DNA of 64,000 nt from Mixophyes australis (GCA_036250195.1 JAVHZZ010000004.1:160020727-160084726), one strand, 5' to 3'. Shown: positions 34,930 to 47,718, counted from the stretch's first letter. Translations and numbers: made by a program. Notes: generated from the sequence alone by a model not told the origin.

Positions 34930-35860
34930 ATTTGTGTAATTATTGTGGTTTCCATATGTAGGATCATTCCTGCAGTTCATTGATTCAACTGGTTGCTCGG
35001 TAAATAGTCATAAGCTTCTTTCAGTCTTCATCTGGCAGCTCAGCTGTGCAATCAATTACCACAACCACGCAACTAATCAACTAATCATCCTGCTGTTTAT
35101 GATTGGTGCTGCTACCTTTGTAAATATCTTATCAATGCTGGTTATAGTTCCTGCTTGACCGAGTGTGCCTTGTATTCTGACCTGTTCTGATATCAGTGTT
35201 TGACGCAGATTGTTTAAAGAATTCTGATGTATTCTCCACTCCTTACATTTAGCTTGCTATATATCTCTACCTGCCCTGACCCCTGGCTTGTTTATAGGAA
35301 CTGTTGTGTTCTGTACTCCTGACTGTGGCCTGTTAATTGCATTAACCCATGCCTGTCTGATTGTCCAATTTGCAACACTACACCATCTGGTAGCTCACTA
35401 CCTCCTACCATGTGCTCTCCACTTCACCAAGCAAGTGCCATATCAGTCCGTGTTAAACTCTGCCTGTCTGCCTCTGAGTTCTGACAATATATACGTCACT
35501 TACTACCTGCTACTGTGTGCTATCCACTCCACCTGGCAAGTGCCAGTGTGATTCTCAGTTTACTTTATGAAACCATCAAGGTTGCTCACTACCTCATACA
35601 GTTTTCTGTCCACTCCACAGGGCAATTGTAAATCATCAACTACTGCTGCCCACATTTAAGTCCTGGGGACAAATGAGTTTTGTGGAACGTATCTAGTTCC
35701 TCGGAAAGGGAGGTGGTAAAGACAAACCTCTCCAGAAGCGGTTCTAGTAGTTGAGGCTTACATACTGATTGCTCTTAACATTATCACAAGCTCATACATT
35801 TTGGTCATGACACATGGAGGTTCATCAACCATCTCCTGCCCAGATTTTGGCCAGCCAGTT
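34930..35860 (+). mobile_element. Probable LTR and leader of gypsy element
   Basis: Lies directly upstream of the gag remnant. It contains pyrimidine-rich CCTGCTTG, CTCCACTTCACC and CTGACCTGTTCTGA-type sequence resembling the R-U5 parts of amphibian gypsy LTRs, and direct repeats around CTACCTCCTACCATGTGCTCTCCACTTC-like blocks at 35398-35540. The LTR ends and the primer-binding site could not be placed. Confidence 0.35.
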
Positions 35861-36871
35861 TCAAGCCTTATCACAGGTGGTCCAGGACTTATTAAGAATA
35901 TGCAGCTCACACTGTACAAGTCAGCTCTTCTTCAGTAATGGAGCCAACATTTAATTTACCTGATTTTCTTGTGACTGAAAATCATTTACAAATTTCAGAG
36001 ACATCTGCAAGCTTCATTTCAAACTCCTGCCAAACAGTGTGTGGGTATTGTGATATCTCTATTACAAAAGACCCACAGACCTGGGCTTTTAGACTTGACA
36101 TTAACAGTCCTTCATTATTATCTGTTGATGCCTTTTTCAGTGCCCTGTGGCTCCTGTATGATGACCCAGACAGGGTAGCTGTCGTAGAATCCAGTCTTCA
36201 TGCCCTTAGACAAGGGTATTAATCAGCAGAGGAATACTGCAAGGAATTCTGTAGGTGATCCGTGGATTTTGGTTGGAATGTCCCAGCACTCTATAGCCAA
36301 TTCAGAGTGGCACTATCTAACTATATTAAGGATGCTTTAGTTCAGTTTCCTGTTTCAGATACGCTGGAATCTCTTATGAGTTTGTCTATCCAAATAGACA
36401 GAAGACACAAGGAATGTTGCCAGGAAAAAGTCATCTTTTGTTGTCACTCATTCTCTCTCTCCACCCTCTAATAGGGACAAACCTAAACCTATGCAAGTGG
36501 GTACCTACCACATCTCCGCAGAAGAAACAATCAGGAGATGGTTCCAAGGGTTATGTCTTTATTGTGGCTGTGAGGGACATTTAGTATGAGAATGCCCAAA
36601 GAAGACACGAACCTTCAGCACCAAGGCAAAGATACAGAGCTTTTCCTATTCAAAAGCAACTTTCTGGTTCCTATCTCCTTACAGATCGCTGTGGAAATAG
36701 CCTTTAACAAGGTTCAATTTCCTACCACTGCTCTGATGGATAGTGGAGCAGCAGGGAATTTCACTGGCAAAGGAATTGCACAGAGGCTTAAGATATTTAC
36801 TATATCTCTGGAATCCCCAGTCTGCGCTTTGGGTTTGGATGGAACCTTGCTCTCGGGAGACCCCATAAGAC

Positions 36872-37436
36872 TGGGGACAGCCGGGCGCATGCGCAGGAGC
36901 ACTCACAAGCCTGTGGGCTAATTAGTTGTGGCTATCAGAACTTGCTCATGTGATATCAAAGCTAAGCTCTGATTGGCTGTTACTGGTATTTAAGGCAGTG
37001 AGGTCTGCAGCCTCACTGCCGGTTATAGCGTTCTGTCCTCAGTCCTGCTGCCTGCTTGTGCTATCCATTTTTGGTTCCTGCTACCTTGGATTTGACTACC
37101 CGTGTTTTGACCCCTGCTTGATATTGGACCTGTGACCCTTCTCTTCTGACCTTTACCTTTTGCCTGGAATTCGGATTTTGCTTCTCTGCCTGTGAGTTTG
37201 ACCCTTCACTTGCCCTTGGATATTGCATCTGTGCCTGTGACCTTTTGACCTAGGATTCTTCTTATACTACTGTCCACCAATCACTCCACTTCTGGGAACT
37301 CCTTAAGTCAGTATACGTTACTCGACCCTCGGTCGGCCCGCAGCCCAGTCTTTCCCCACCACTAGGGGCTCCAGCGAACACCTGGCCTTCAGAGTAGTTC
37401 CCGAGTTTCACTGTGCTGACTTGGGAGTTCCTAACA
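36872..37436 (-). mobile_element. Nested solo LTR in gypsy pol
   Basis: Separates the protease from the rest of pol. On the minus strand it begins TGTTAGGAACTCCCAAG and ends GGCTGTCCCCA, TG...CA, as in many amphibian gypsy LTRs. It contains GCGCATGCGC near 36885 and a run of GACC/CTTTGACC repeats. No matching 5-bp flanking duplication was found, so the boundaries are within a few bases only. Confidence 0.55.
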
Positions 37437-39132
37437 CTTATCTTACAGGTGAGATGTCTGCATTCTGAGGTTACATTGTTAGGTCTCCTACTTATACCAT
37501 TATTTTGTGGTTTCCATGGCTCTACTTAACCCCCAGTTTGGTCACATAGACAGATCATTCGCTGGGGTGAATCCTTTTCAAAATCATGTTTTTTACTCCC
37601 TATGAGACTAGCCTCATCCTTAGCTTGTTCTGTTACTGCTGCATATCTTGAAATTCCAGATGTATTTTGTAAGGTAGCGGCAGACTCACTTTCACCCTAT
37701 AGGCCATATGACTACGCCATTGACTTTATGCCACAGGCTGAACTGCCCAAAGGTCATATATTCAATCTGGCTTTCCAAGAACTAAAGGCTATTGATGTCT
37801 GACTATATTTGCAAAAACTTATCCAAAGGCTTTTTTGGACCCTCCAAATCTGTGTTAGGTGCAGGTTTATTCTTCATGGCAAAAAAGGTGGTGGCTTGAG
37901 ACCCTGTGTTAACTATTGAGGATTGAACCAGATAACCATTAAGAACAGGTATCCTCTTCCTCTCATTCCTGAACTGTTCAATTAACTAAAGGGAGTATCG
38001 ATGTTTACCAAAATAGATCCTATAACCTCATACAAGGCCAGGGGGATGAGTGGACAAACAATTTTCAGTACTCATACAGGGCACTATGAATATCTTGTTA
38101 TGCCCTTTGGGCTCAGTAATGCCCCTGCTGTATTTCAGCAACTCACTATGATGCCCTAACAGAGTTTTTTAAAAGATTTGTTGTGGCTATCTGGACAACA
38201 TTCTGATACACTCTTGCTCTTTGTCGCAGCATCGTGACAACGTTAAGTTAGTCTTCCAGAAATTTAGAGAATTCAAATTAGTTGGAGAAGTGTGCATTTA
38301 AGAAATCTCAAGTGAACTTCCTGGGTATATAATTTCCCACCAAGAATTCACTATGGACTCAAGAAAAGCTCTGCCAATACAGGAGTGGATCCAACTGAAA
38401 GATTTGCAGAGATCTCTTGGTCTCTTAGCTTTGCGAGCTATTATTATTCATAAAGTCTTTCTTCATTATTTCACCTCTCCTATTGCTACGAACTATAAAG
38501 GGGCAAACCTGTCTGATTGTTCCTCAGAAGTTTAAGAAGCTTTACTTACATTAAAAAAGGCTTTTTGTAACGCACCAGTGCTGAAGCTCTCTAATCCGGA
38601 GCAGAAATTTATCATTGAGGTGGACACCTCTGATCTCTGTGCAGGGGCTATCCTATCCTGTCACAGGTTACTCCCTTTAATAAAAAATTACACCCGTGTG
38701 CTTTCTTATCACGAATATTCTCCTCAGCTGAGATGAATTATAATGTAGGTAACAAAGAACTATTGGCCGTCAAGTGGGCCTTCAAAGAATGGATGCACTA
38801 GCTTGAAGGGGCAAGGTACACCATTACTGTGTATACAGACTACAAGAACCTGCAATATATCAAGTTTGCAATAAGGCTAAACCCAAGACAAACTCACTGG
38901 GCACTAGTCTTTTGCAGATTCAATTTCACTATAACCTTTAGACCCGGGTCTAAAAATCTGAATCTCTAGATGCTTTCGGCAACAACACCCTAAAGTCAAA
39001 ACGTGAAGAAACTGCCCTTAGCTAGGACGGTGTTTTTTCTCCGTGGGATTCCAGTCACTTAGGCATACCAAATAAATTTAACATGTGTGGACAGATTTAT
39101 AATTTGGGTACGGCAGTGTAAAAATTAAGCTA

Positions 39133-39275
39133 TGAAGTATTTGTGTGCTACATGAAAAAGCAGCCAGTATTTTCCTTATGTGCAAATTAATAAACTAATT
39201 TGCACCCCTTGCTTTGGTTTGTGCAGGAGCAAAAGTACCTTTTTTCTGCTTTACTTTCCTTAATGAATTAGGCCC
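39133..39275. mobile_element. Truncated foldback MITE
   Basis: Right half of the family at 31761-32493: TTTGTGTGCTACATGAAAAA, then TTTGCACCCCTTGC, ending CCTTAATGAATTAGGCCC. It lies between the RNase H and integrase remnants of the gypsy element. Confidence 0.7.
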
Positions 39276-39984
39276 ACTGTTTCTATTATCTTGATTTTAC
39301 AATGGAATGGCTTGACTAAGCTTTCTATTTGGCTAGATACACTTACAAAGTGTTACAATATTACATCATGGAATAACATGGCACTTCACACTTGAGTGAA
39401 AGATTAAGACATTTGACAAATTGTATCTGCAGTGTTACACAATCTAAGTTTTAGACACATTTTAATACAATAACATTTATATTGATACATATTAATACAT
39501 TTCCCAATGCTATTTCAACCAGTATGGTACTGTATTGCACATTTTCTGGAATTTCTAACCTAATTACCTCCCAGATTACCTGTTGACCTAGATCATTACC
39601 TTTGGCTGCTAGCTTAGCTATCTTAACAGTCACTCAGACATTCTGATTACATTATTTACAACCCAGATCTAAGCCACACCTCATAACAATGGACATTTGT
39701 GACAAATAGTAATTACATTAGCTAACACAAGCAAAATGGGTTCTGCTGTCCTGCCATTTTTATACAACATGGCAACAGTTTTTATATTTCTAATACACAC
39801 AATATTGCAGGTAATCACAAGGGTAAAATGTACCTAATAACATGAAATAACTAATCGCATAAAACATCAACGCTCTGTTGTATATACTTAGATTGGGCCA
39901 AAGATTAAAAAGTACATAAAAGTGTGAGAAACATTTGATAAATAAAAAGTCCTCAGTTCACTGGGGCCCCATTTCGTCACACAA
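39276..39984. other. No gene recognised
   Basis: AT-rich stretch interrupting the gypsy element between its MITE and integrase segment. Presumably an old insertion; not classified. Confidence 0.4.
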
Positions 39985-40299
39985 ACTTCAAGCTCCAATT
40001 ATTCATTCCACAAAAAACTTTGCCGTTCTAACCCAGGATCTGTCTATGCAGTTAAGTGTCCCAGAATCGGACTCCATTGGAAAATCCCTTGAATATCATG
40101 TTTGTCCCCAAGCATCTGAGGCAAGCTGTTGTTAGGGAATCACATGAAAATAAAGCAGGACATCCAGGAAAAATAGGAATATCCAAGTTCTGTCTCTTTC
40201 AGTTTGGTGGCCTACTATGAGGAAGGACACAGCAAAATGTATCCAAACCTGTCACATTTGTGCTCAAAGCAAGAGCCTTAGGGGACTCTGTATTTGAAT

Positions 40300-40660
40300 T
40301 AAATGTTAAATTGTTTTTGCAAGGATTTTTATTTAACTCCTAACAAAATATTTCCATAGAGATTTTATCACCATCCCATATAAAAAGAATATCATCAATA
40401 TAATGTAACCGGATTCTCCACTACCTCACTGTTGGTCCAGATAGTTAGGTCTGCCCATTAATATGTTGGCATAAATGGGGGTGAACCTGGTTACCATCGC
40501 AGTTCCCATCCTTTGAATGTAAAATCAAACCAGAAAAAGTTGTTATAGAAAATATGTATTACCAACATTAAACAATATCTAGGAAGCAGCTCTAGAAATC
40601 TAAAGGATGAAGAGAAGTTACTATGTATCCACTTTCTAACCACTATAAAATGGAAAAAAA
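40300..40660 (-). pseudogene. Penelope-like reverse transcriptase fragment
   Basis: On the minus strand, NNFFWFDFTF precedes MGTAMVTRFTPIYANILMG (near 40450-40510), followed after about 60 bases by YIDDILFIWDG (about 40370-40407). The G-T-A-M-G...AP.YANL-MG and YIDD-ILLIW-G pair is characteristic of Penelope-like elements. The fragment has frame breaks; the rest of the RT and the GIY-YIG endonuclease were not found. Confidence 0.65.
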
Positions 40661-41539
40661 AACTTCAATGCAATATACAATCCATTACTGATTTTTGTGG
40701 TATTAAATTTATTAAGGGTGATTAGAGATGTAAAATAGCTAAAGTTTAAATAGAACTAATCTATCTATTTGATACCCTCATTCCTAATGGTCTAAACTAG
40801 GAATTTGGAATTAAATGGTTTTATGAGTTTAATATTTTATGTTATCATTACATGTTTAAATTATGCATATTAGTTAATGTTGCCTCGCTATTAACTACAT
40901 TCCTTTTGGATATAATGCTCCCACACATTATAGCACAGACCGGTATTAAATACCAATTCTTGTTGCTTTCTTGTGCCACTAGCTGCCTTTTACAGTATTG
41001 TGCTTTTAATATTAATTGGGTAATTTCGTACCAGCGAGACACTAGTTATAGTACTAGCAAAGTTTTTTTTCTTGCTCAATCATAAGGGTTACTATAGACT
41101 GAATTTTTTAAAATAAACTTCTTGTTTTTTGCTTATCCAGCTCTCCAAAGCATTATAGCGTTCAGATCACGATCGTGTCCATTAAATCTAATTTGCATAA
41201 GTAGCATACCAATTACAGCACCAGCAAGACTGTAACAAGGGTTTTTGGATAATGTATTGATTTATAAATATTTCTTTCCATATAGTCACTTTATAATGCA
41301 CTGTTTATAACTTATATTTCCAAACTTTGTTTTGAAGCAATTTGCATGTAATTGCTATATTTCGTGTATGGATTCACAACTATATCTAATTAGCTACTGA
41401 AAGTTTGGTAATACATATTAGATTGCAATTTGTTAGGTGCTAATAACATAGGATTTTTATACTGCAGTTTTAAATTTTTTTATATAAAAAGTTGTAATAT
41501 TATTCAATTAATTGGATCTAATTTGAACCCGACTGGATA
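40661..41539. other. No gene recognised
   Basis: AT-rich stretch with no recognised element. Confidence 0.5.
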
Positions 41540-42620
41540 ACGCTGTATGTGCTGTTTACAGAACTCTGCCTTTTCACCTTGACAAATACTTCGGTATTAA
41601 ATGTGGTGGTGGTTTCATTTCTATTAGAGTTTTCCTTCCAGTTTGATATCTCCATGCAGGCTGCTGCTATACAACCTGGGTTTCTCAACATCTAAAGACA
41701 TCATCGTGGATACATGCTGTGCTAAAAACTGAAATCTGGTAGGGACCCAAATAGACTACAATTTTTGTGAAGTTTTTATGCTTTCACATTGTAAGTGGAA
41801 TATACTCAGTATTTTATTCATTTTTAAACGTATTACACTACAGGAATTTATTTGTTCTTCCTTCATATTTATATAATCAGAAAATATTCCCTACATCATT
41901 ATAATTGCCTAGTGTCTGGAGAAAGTGCTCATCTGAAATCACTTACTACATGCTGATCTTCTCCTTGTTTAATATGAGTGCAAATTTGGCAGATACTGAT
42001 ATTTTGTTTCACTGTCTTTCTCTGCAATATTACAATATGATATATATTTTTTCCTTGTGAAAAATCCCGCTTTTGAACAGACTTGGCTCATTCTCATTAT
42101 TATTGTAAGTTATTGCATGTTGATGTGTTTCACGTTTATCCACTTGAGTATGAATACAGCTTTCTAATTACATCAGAATTTATCTGAAGGTATTCTAAGA
42201 GTATATAACAAATGATTAGTTTGCAACTATTTATACATTTCTTATTTATTTTGATTACTCTTCAAGCTTTTTTGAAAAAGAAGGAAGAAACTATTGTGAT
42301 ATATTAATAAGAACTTACTACAATAGGGAGTATATTTACTAAACTGCGGGTTTGAAAAAGTGGAGACATTGCCTATAGCAACCAATCAGATTCTAGCTGT
42401 CATTTTGTAGAATGCACTAAATAAATGACAGCTAGAATCTGATTGGATGCTATAGGCAACATCTCCACTTTTTCAAACCTGCAGTTTAGTAAATCTAGCC
42501 CTAAGACTTTTATAGACTTCTAGATTATTACATTTTTCCCTTTTTTGTTTTTCAAGTTACTTGGGACTTTAGTGTTGTTACTCTTCTCCTGTTTTATATT
42601 TTGTTCATGATTATTTGAGT
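41540..42620 (+). repeat. Unclassified repeat, inverted partner of 32550-34330 (arm 2)
   Basis: Matches the reverse complement of arm 1 from CTGTATGTGCTGTTTACAG near 41540 to GGGACTTTAGTG near 42575. This copy lacks the LTR seen in arm 1 but carries a MITE at 42326-42501 that arm 1 lacks, so each copy shows the empty site for the other's insertion. It contains CCTTGACAAATACTTCGG, a phrase similar to those in Penelope-like terminal repeats (weak). Confidence 0.7.
42326..42501. mobile_element. Palindromic MITE, copy 2, with TA target duplication
   Basis: Same family as 13252-13426: outer arms AGTATATTTACTAAACTGC and GCAGTTTAGTAAATCTAGC, inner arms around CAATCAGATTCTAGCTGTCA. TA flanks lie at 42324-42325 and 42502-42503. 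The uninterrupted sequence in arm 1 (near 32660) supports insertion at a TA. The centre is reversed in orientation relative to copy 1. Confidence 0.9.
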
Positions 42621-43018
42621 TATGTGGGTGTGACTCAGAGATTCATTAGGCAGCTATTGACTTATAAAAGTGGTCTGTTTTTCTGGTTTACTATTGCTAT
42701 AATAAATAAACACCAGCTCTGAAGATTTGTTGGTATAATTAATAGGCACAAGGTAACACAGAAATCATGCAGGTATATAAGGCAAAGCTGAACATGAACT
42801 AGAACAATTGAGATATTTATGGTGCAAGGTAACATAGTCTTAGACAATGTAAGATAGAAACAAACTGATTGTAGCAACTAGAGATGAGCGCACTCGGATT
42901 TATGAAATCCGAGCCCACCCGAACGTTGCCGATCCGAGTCGGATCCGAGACAGATCCGGGTATTGGCGCCAAATTCAAATCTGAAACTGAGGCTCTGACT
43001 CATAATCCCGTTGTTGGA

Positions 43019-43067
43019 TCTCGCGATACTCGGATCCTATAAATTCCCCGCTAGTCGCCGCCATCTT
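43019..43067 (+). promoter_or_regulatory. hAT-B promoter: TCTCGCGATA, TATA, YY1
   Basis: TCTCGCGATA at 43019-43028, TATAAA at 43038-43043, and GCCGCCATCTT, a perfect YY1 core in antisense, at 43057-43067. Similar spacing is found in the derivative at 17811-17859 and, without the clear YY1 site, in hAT-A. Motifs are seen; function is inferred. Confidence 0.65.
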
Positions 43068-43079
43068 CACTCGGGCATT

Positions 43080-43781
43080 GATCAGGGTAGAGGGAGGGTG
43101 TGTTAGGTGGTCCTCTGTCCTGCTATATCTCGTGCTGTTCAGTGCTGTGCTGTGCTGTGCTGTGCTGTGCTCAGTCCAGTGGTGCTGTGTCCTGTGCTCT
43201 GTCCTTCTGAGGTCAGTGGTGCTGCTGGGTCCTGTGCTGTGTCCTGTTCAGTCCAGTGGTGCTGTGTCCTGTGCTCTGTGCTTCTAAGGGCATAGTTATT
43301 TCCCCAATATTCCCCTGTGTTTAAAAAAATAAAAAAAGTTATTTAAAAAAATACCAAAAACCAATTAATTTTTTTTTTTAATTACCACAAAATTTGCACA
43401 ACCAATCCTGCAGTATAAGCCCATTGGTACTGCAATATTACCAAGTTCACACATTCAGCAGTAAAAGTCCAGTGGTACTGCAATATTACAAAGTTCACAC
43501 ATTCTGCAGTATCAGTCCAGTGGTGCTGTGTCCTGTGCTCTGTCCTGTTCAGTCCAGTGGTGCTGTGTCCTGTGCTCTGTGCTTCTAAGGGCATAGTTAT
43601 TTCCCCATTATTCCCAAGTTTTTAAAAAATCAAAAAAAAGTTATAAAAAATATTAAAATAATTTTTTTAAAAAAAAAAAGTAATTATAACCAAATTTGCA
43701 AAACCAATCCAGCAGTATAAGTCCATTGGTACTGCAATATTACCAAGTTCACACATTCTGCAGTATCTTGTGCTACATATA
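43080..43781 (+). repeat. Repeated ATG-free leader of hAT-B
   Basis: Starts with a GTGCT pentamer run (43136-43180), then GTCCAGTGGTGCTGTGTCCT repeats, then a tandem duplication of about 300 bp (43252-43500 against 43552-43767) including CATTGGTACTGCAATATTAC units. From the TATA box to the transposase ATG at 43782 there is no other ATG. Short frames read through it are repeat artefacts. Confidence 0.85.
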
Positions 43782-46779
43782 ATGGAGACCAAAAATTTGG
43801 AGGATAAAGTAGGGAAAGATCAAGACCCACTTCCTCCTAATGCTGAAGCTGCTGCCACTAGTCATGACATAGACGATGAAATGCCATCAACGTCGTCTTC
43901 CAAGCCCGATGCCCAATCTCGTATTACCGGGCATGTAAAATCCAAAAATCCCAAGTTAAGAAAAAGTAGCAAAAAGAGAAACTTAAAATCATCTGAGGAG
44001 AAACGTAAAGTTGCCAATATGCCATTTACGACATGGAGTGGCAAGGAACGGCTTAGGCCCTGGCCCGTGTTCATGACTAGTGGTTCTGTTTCACCCACGG
44101 ATCTAAGCCCTCCTCCTCCTCCCCCCCCCCTACAAAAAATTGAAGAGAGTTATGCTGTCAGCAACAAAACAGGAAACAACTCTGCCTTCTAAAGAGAAAT
44201 TATCACAAATCCCCAAGGCGAGTCCAAGGATGTTGGTGGTTGTCAAGCCTGACCTTCCCATCACTGTACGGGAAGAGGTGGCTCGGGAGGAGCCTATTGA
44301 TGATGTAGCTGGCGCTGTGGAGGAACTTGATGATGAGGATGGTGATGTGGTTATTGTAAATGAGGCACCAGGGGGGGAAACAGCTGATGTCCATGGGATG
44401 AAAAAGCCCATCGTCATGCCTGGTCAGAAGACCAAAAAATGCACCTCTTCGGTCTGGAGTTATTTTTATCCAAATCCAGACAACCAATGTATGGCCATAT
44501 GTAGCTTATGTAAAGCTCAAATAAGCAGGGGTAAGGATCTTGCCCACCTAGGAACATCCTCCCTTATACGTCACCTGAATAACCTTCATAGTTCAGTGGT
44601 TAGTTCAGGAACTGGGGCTAGGACCCTCATCGGTACAGGGACACCTAAATCCCGTGGTCCAGTTGGATACACACCAGCAACACCCTCCTCGTCAACTTCC
44701 TCCACGATCTCCATCAGATTCCGTCCTGCAGCCCAAGTCAGCAGCCAGACTGAGTCCTCCTCAATACGGGATTCATCCGAGGAATCCTGCAGCGGTACGC
44801 CTACTACTGCCACTGCTGCTGTTGCTGCTGTTAGTCGGTCATCTTCCCAGAGGGGAAGTCGTAAGACCGCTAAGTCTTTCACAAAACAATAAACCGTCCA
44901 ACAGTCATTTGCCATGACCACAAAATACGATAGTAGTCACCCTATTGCAAAGCGTATAACTGCGGCTGTAACTGCAATGTTGGTGCTAGACGTGCGCCCG
45001 GTGTCCGCCATCAGTGGAGTGGGATTTAGAGGGTTGATGGAGGTATTGTGTCCCCGGTACCAAATCCCGTCAAGATTCCACTTCACTAGGCAGGCGATAC
45101 CAAAAATGTACAGAGAAGTACGATCAAGTGTCCTCAGTGCTCTAAAAAATGCGGTTGTACCCACTGTCCACTTAACCACGGACATGTGGACAAGTGGTTC
45201 TGGGCAAACGAAGGACTATAAGAATGTGACAGCCCACTGGGTAGATGCATCCCCTTCCGCAGCAACAGCAACAGCTGCATCAGTAGCAGCAACTACAAAA
45301 TGGCTGCTCGTGCAAAGGCAGGCTACATTGTGTATTACAGGCTTTAATAAGAGGCACAACGCTGACAACATATTAGAGAAAATGAGGGAAATTATCTCCC
45401 AGTGGCTTACCCCACTTAGACTCTCATGGGGATTTGTGGTGTCAGACAATGCCAGTAACATTGTGCGGGCATTAAATATGGGCAATTTCCAGCACGTCCC
45501 ATGTTTTGCCCACACCATTATTTTGGTGGTGCAGCATTACCTCAAGAGTGACAGGGGTGTGCAGGAGATGCTTGCGGTGGCGCGCAAAATTGCTGGACAC
45601 TTTCGGCATTCAGCCAGTGCCTACCGCAGACTAGAGGCACATCAAAAAAGCATGAACCTGCCCTGCCATCACCTCAAACAAGAGGTTGTGATGCGCTGAA
45701 ACTCCACCCTCTATATGCTGCAGAGGATGGAGGAGCAGCAAAAGGCCATTCAGGCCTACACAGCCACCTACGACATAGGCAAAGGAGTGGGGATGCACCT
45801 CAGTCAAGCGCAGTGGAGACTGATTTCCGTGTTGTGCAAGGTTCTGCAGCCATTTGAACTTGCCACACGAGAAGTCAGTTCCGACACTGCCAGCTTGAGT
45901 CAGGTGATTCCCCTGATCAGGCTGTTGCAGAAGCAGCTGGAGAAAGTGAGGGAGGAGCTGGTAAGCCATTGCGATTACACCAAGCATGTAGCTCTTGTGG
46001 ATGTAGCCCTTCGTACGCTTTGCCAGGATCCGAGGGTGGTCACTCTTTTAAAGTCAGAGGAATACATTCTGGCCACCGTGCTCGATCCTCGGTTTAAAGC
46101 ATATGTTGTGTCTCTGTTTCCGGCGGACACAAGTCTACAGCGGTGCAAAGACCTGCTGGTCAGGAGATTGTCCTCTGAAGAGGACCGTGACATGCCAACA
46201 GCTCCACCCTCATTTTCTTCCACATCTATGGCTGCGAGGAAAAAGCTCAGTTTTCCCAAAAGAGGCGCTGGCGGGGATGCTGATAACATCTGGTCCGGAC
46301 TGAAGGACCTGCCAACCATTGCAGACATGTCTACTCTCACTGCATTGGATGCTGTCACAATAGAAAAAATTGTGGATGATTACTTTGCTGACACCATCCA
46401 AGTAGACATGTCAGACAGTCCATATTGTTACTGGCAGGAAAAGAAGGCAGTTTGGAAGCCCCTGTACAAACTGGCTCTATTTTACCTGAGTTGTCCCCCC
46501 TCCAGTGTGTACTCGGAAAGAGTTTTTAGTGCAGCGGGGAACCTGGTCAGTGAGCGGCGAAGGAGGTTGCTTCCTCATAACGTTGAAAAAATGATGTTTA
46601 TAAAAATGAATAATCAATTCCTCAATGAAGTACAGCACTGCCCTCCAGATACTACAGAGGGACCTGTGGTTGTGGAGTCCAGCGGGGACGAATTGATAAT
46701 GTGTGATGAGGAGGAAGTACACACTGTAGGGGGAGAGGAATCAGAGGTTGAGGATGAGGACGATATCTTGCCTCAGTAG
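43782..46779 (+). pseudogene. hAT-B transposase, broken at three places
   Basis: Start ATG 43782 (A at -3, G at +4). Lesions: a frameshift at the C-run 44109-44131, a TAA at 44890-44892, and a TGA at 45697-45699 replacing the Trp of the RWNS motif. Domains match hAT-A in order: VANMPFTTWSGKERLRP near 44015-44065, acidic stretch, BED zinc finger at about 44441-44590 (CSLC, HLNNLH), catalytic HLTTDMWTS near 45172, FVVSDNASN near 45435, CFAHTIILVVQ near 45505, and SSVYSERVFSAAGN near 46500 in the C-terminal dimerisation domain, followed by RRRRLLPHNVEKMMFIKMN and an acidic tail ending at 46777. Most codons are intact, so inactivation is fairly recent. It could not make a transposase now. Confidence 0.93.
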
Positions 46780-46834
46780 AGCCTGTTTAGTCTGTACAGG
46801 GAGAGATGAATAGCTTTTTTGGTGTGGGGGCCCA

Positions 46835-46898
46835 AACAAACCAATAATTTCAGCCAAAGTTGTTTGGTAGGCCCTGTCGCTGAAATGATTGGTTTGTT
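46835..46898 (+). other. Stem-loop in hAT-B 3' region
   Basis: Arms 46835-46854 and 46879-46898 pair over 20 positions with one mismatch (AACAAACCAATAATTTCAGC with GCTGAAATGATTGGTTTGTT). The loop contains GGTAGGCCCTGTC. The same structure with different paired bases is at 60771-60832 and 61825-61886. Located just after the stop codon, so probably part of the transposase mRNA 3' end. Confidence 0.75.
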
Positions 46899-46979
46899 AA
46901 AGTGTGCATGTCCTATTTCAACAACATAGGGGTGGGTGTGAGGGCCCAAGGACAATTCCATCTTGGAACTTTTTTTTTT

Positions 46980-47718
46980 GCATTATATGACCAATCAACA
47001 GTCGTTTGCCATGTTCAAAAAGTAAAACCAAATTTAAACAAATTCAAGAAATTAAACCAAAAGTAAAATGCCCTGTCATAATTTAAAACAAGAGGTATTG
47101 ACGTGCTCTAAAACTACTGTATTGTTGTTTATATTTTATAAACACTACACTTGAAAGCTTGAGTCTTTCAATAAAAAAGTAACTGTCCATTGCACGAATA
47201 TTTGCAACAGGGACAATTTTAGGGTTAAGAAAGTCAACTAATAACACTTCGACGCTGTCTGTCTTTATAAACACTACACTTGGAAGTTGGAGGAGGTATT
47301 GTGGCCCCGGCACCAAATTTACTACCGGGGCCACTCCACTGTGCAGTCCATATTTAGGTGTATCAGATATTAAACAACGGTGACAGTTTATGCCCAATTT
47401 TTTAATTAAATTGTTGGCGCTGTAAAAAATTGTGTTCCGGGCACACCACACTACGCAGTCCATACCCTTTTTTGGTGGAATTCTGACCCGTGGAGGGTTT
47501 TTTAATTATATTGTGGCCTCGGTACCAAATTGTGTACCGGGGCCACCACACTACGCAGTCAAGATAGATAGATGCGTATCATAGATAAAGTACATTCAGT
47601 GGTGTGGGGCAAATTGAAAAATATTCAAAATGCACTGACATTATCAAAAACAAGAGGTTTTTTCACACGCTGAAACTCCAACATGTATATGATGGAGAGG
47701 ATGGAGGAGCAGCCGTAT
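46980..47718 (+). repeat. Scrambled transposase scraps in hAT-B 3' region
   Basis: Contains short pieces resembling the RWNSTLYMLQRM-coding segment (47075-47115 and 47655-47710), two blocks of GGCC(C/T)CGG(C/T)ACCAAATTT...ACCGGGGCCAC (about 47300-47340 and 47515-47555), and TTGAAAGCTTGAG sequence shared with 16970-17130. Hence the same scraps exist in the B derivative and were already present before the copies separated. Confidence 0.6.

Larger units (their letters stand above)
35938..40290 (+). pseudogene. Ty3/gypsy retrotransposon remnant (gag-pol)
   Basis: Order on the plus strand: gag capsid part at 35938-36471 (AVVESSLHALRQGY, then YIKDALVQFPVSDTLESLMS), in one frame with a stop at 36220. 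A CCHC zinc knuckle follows at about 36553-36590 with a stop inside it. A retropepsin motif DSGAAGNF lies near 36739. After a nested LTR, pol resumes with DVFCKVAADSLSPYRPYDYA at 37655-37715, RT segments to 38300 including LDNILIHS (YLDD box altered), RNase H parts at 38610-38950 ([21 protein letters not shown]) and, after another insertion, an integrase zinc-binding segment with CHICAQSK at 39985-40290. Many stops and frameshifts; inactive. An env-like region was not seen. Confidence 0.85.

Noticed and set aside
35938..40290. Endogenous retrovirus with env
   Set aside because: gag and pol match Ty3/gypsy retrotransposons and no envelope-like sequence was found.
32560..42600. Terminal repeats of a single large element spanning 33-42 kb
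   Set aside because: The arms are inverted and diverged, and the elements between them have their own independent orientation and age.
43078..43295. Two overlapping frames rich in Cys, Val and Leu
   Set aside because: Products of the GTGCT and GTCCTGTGCTCTG repeats in the hAT-B leader, without an ATG start.
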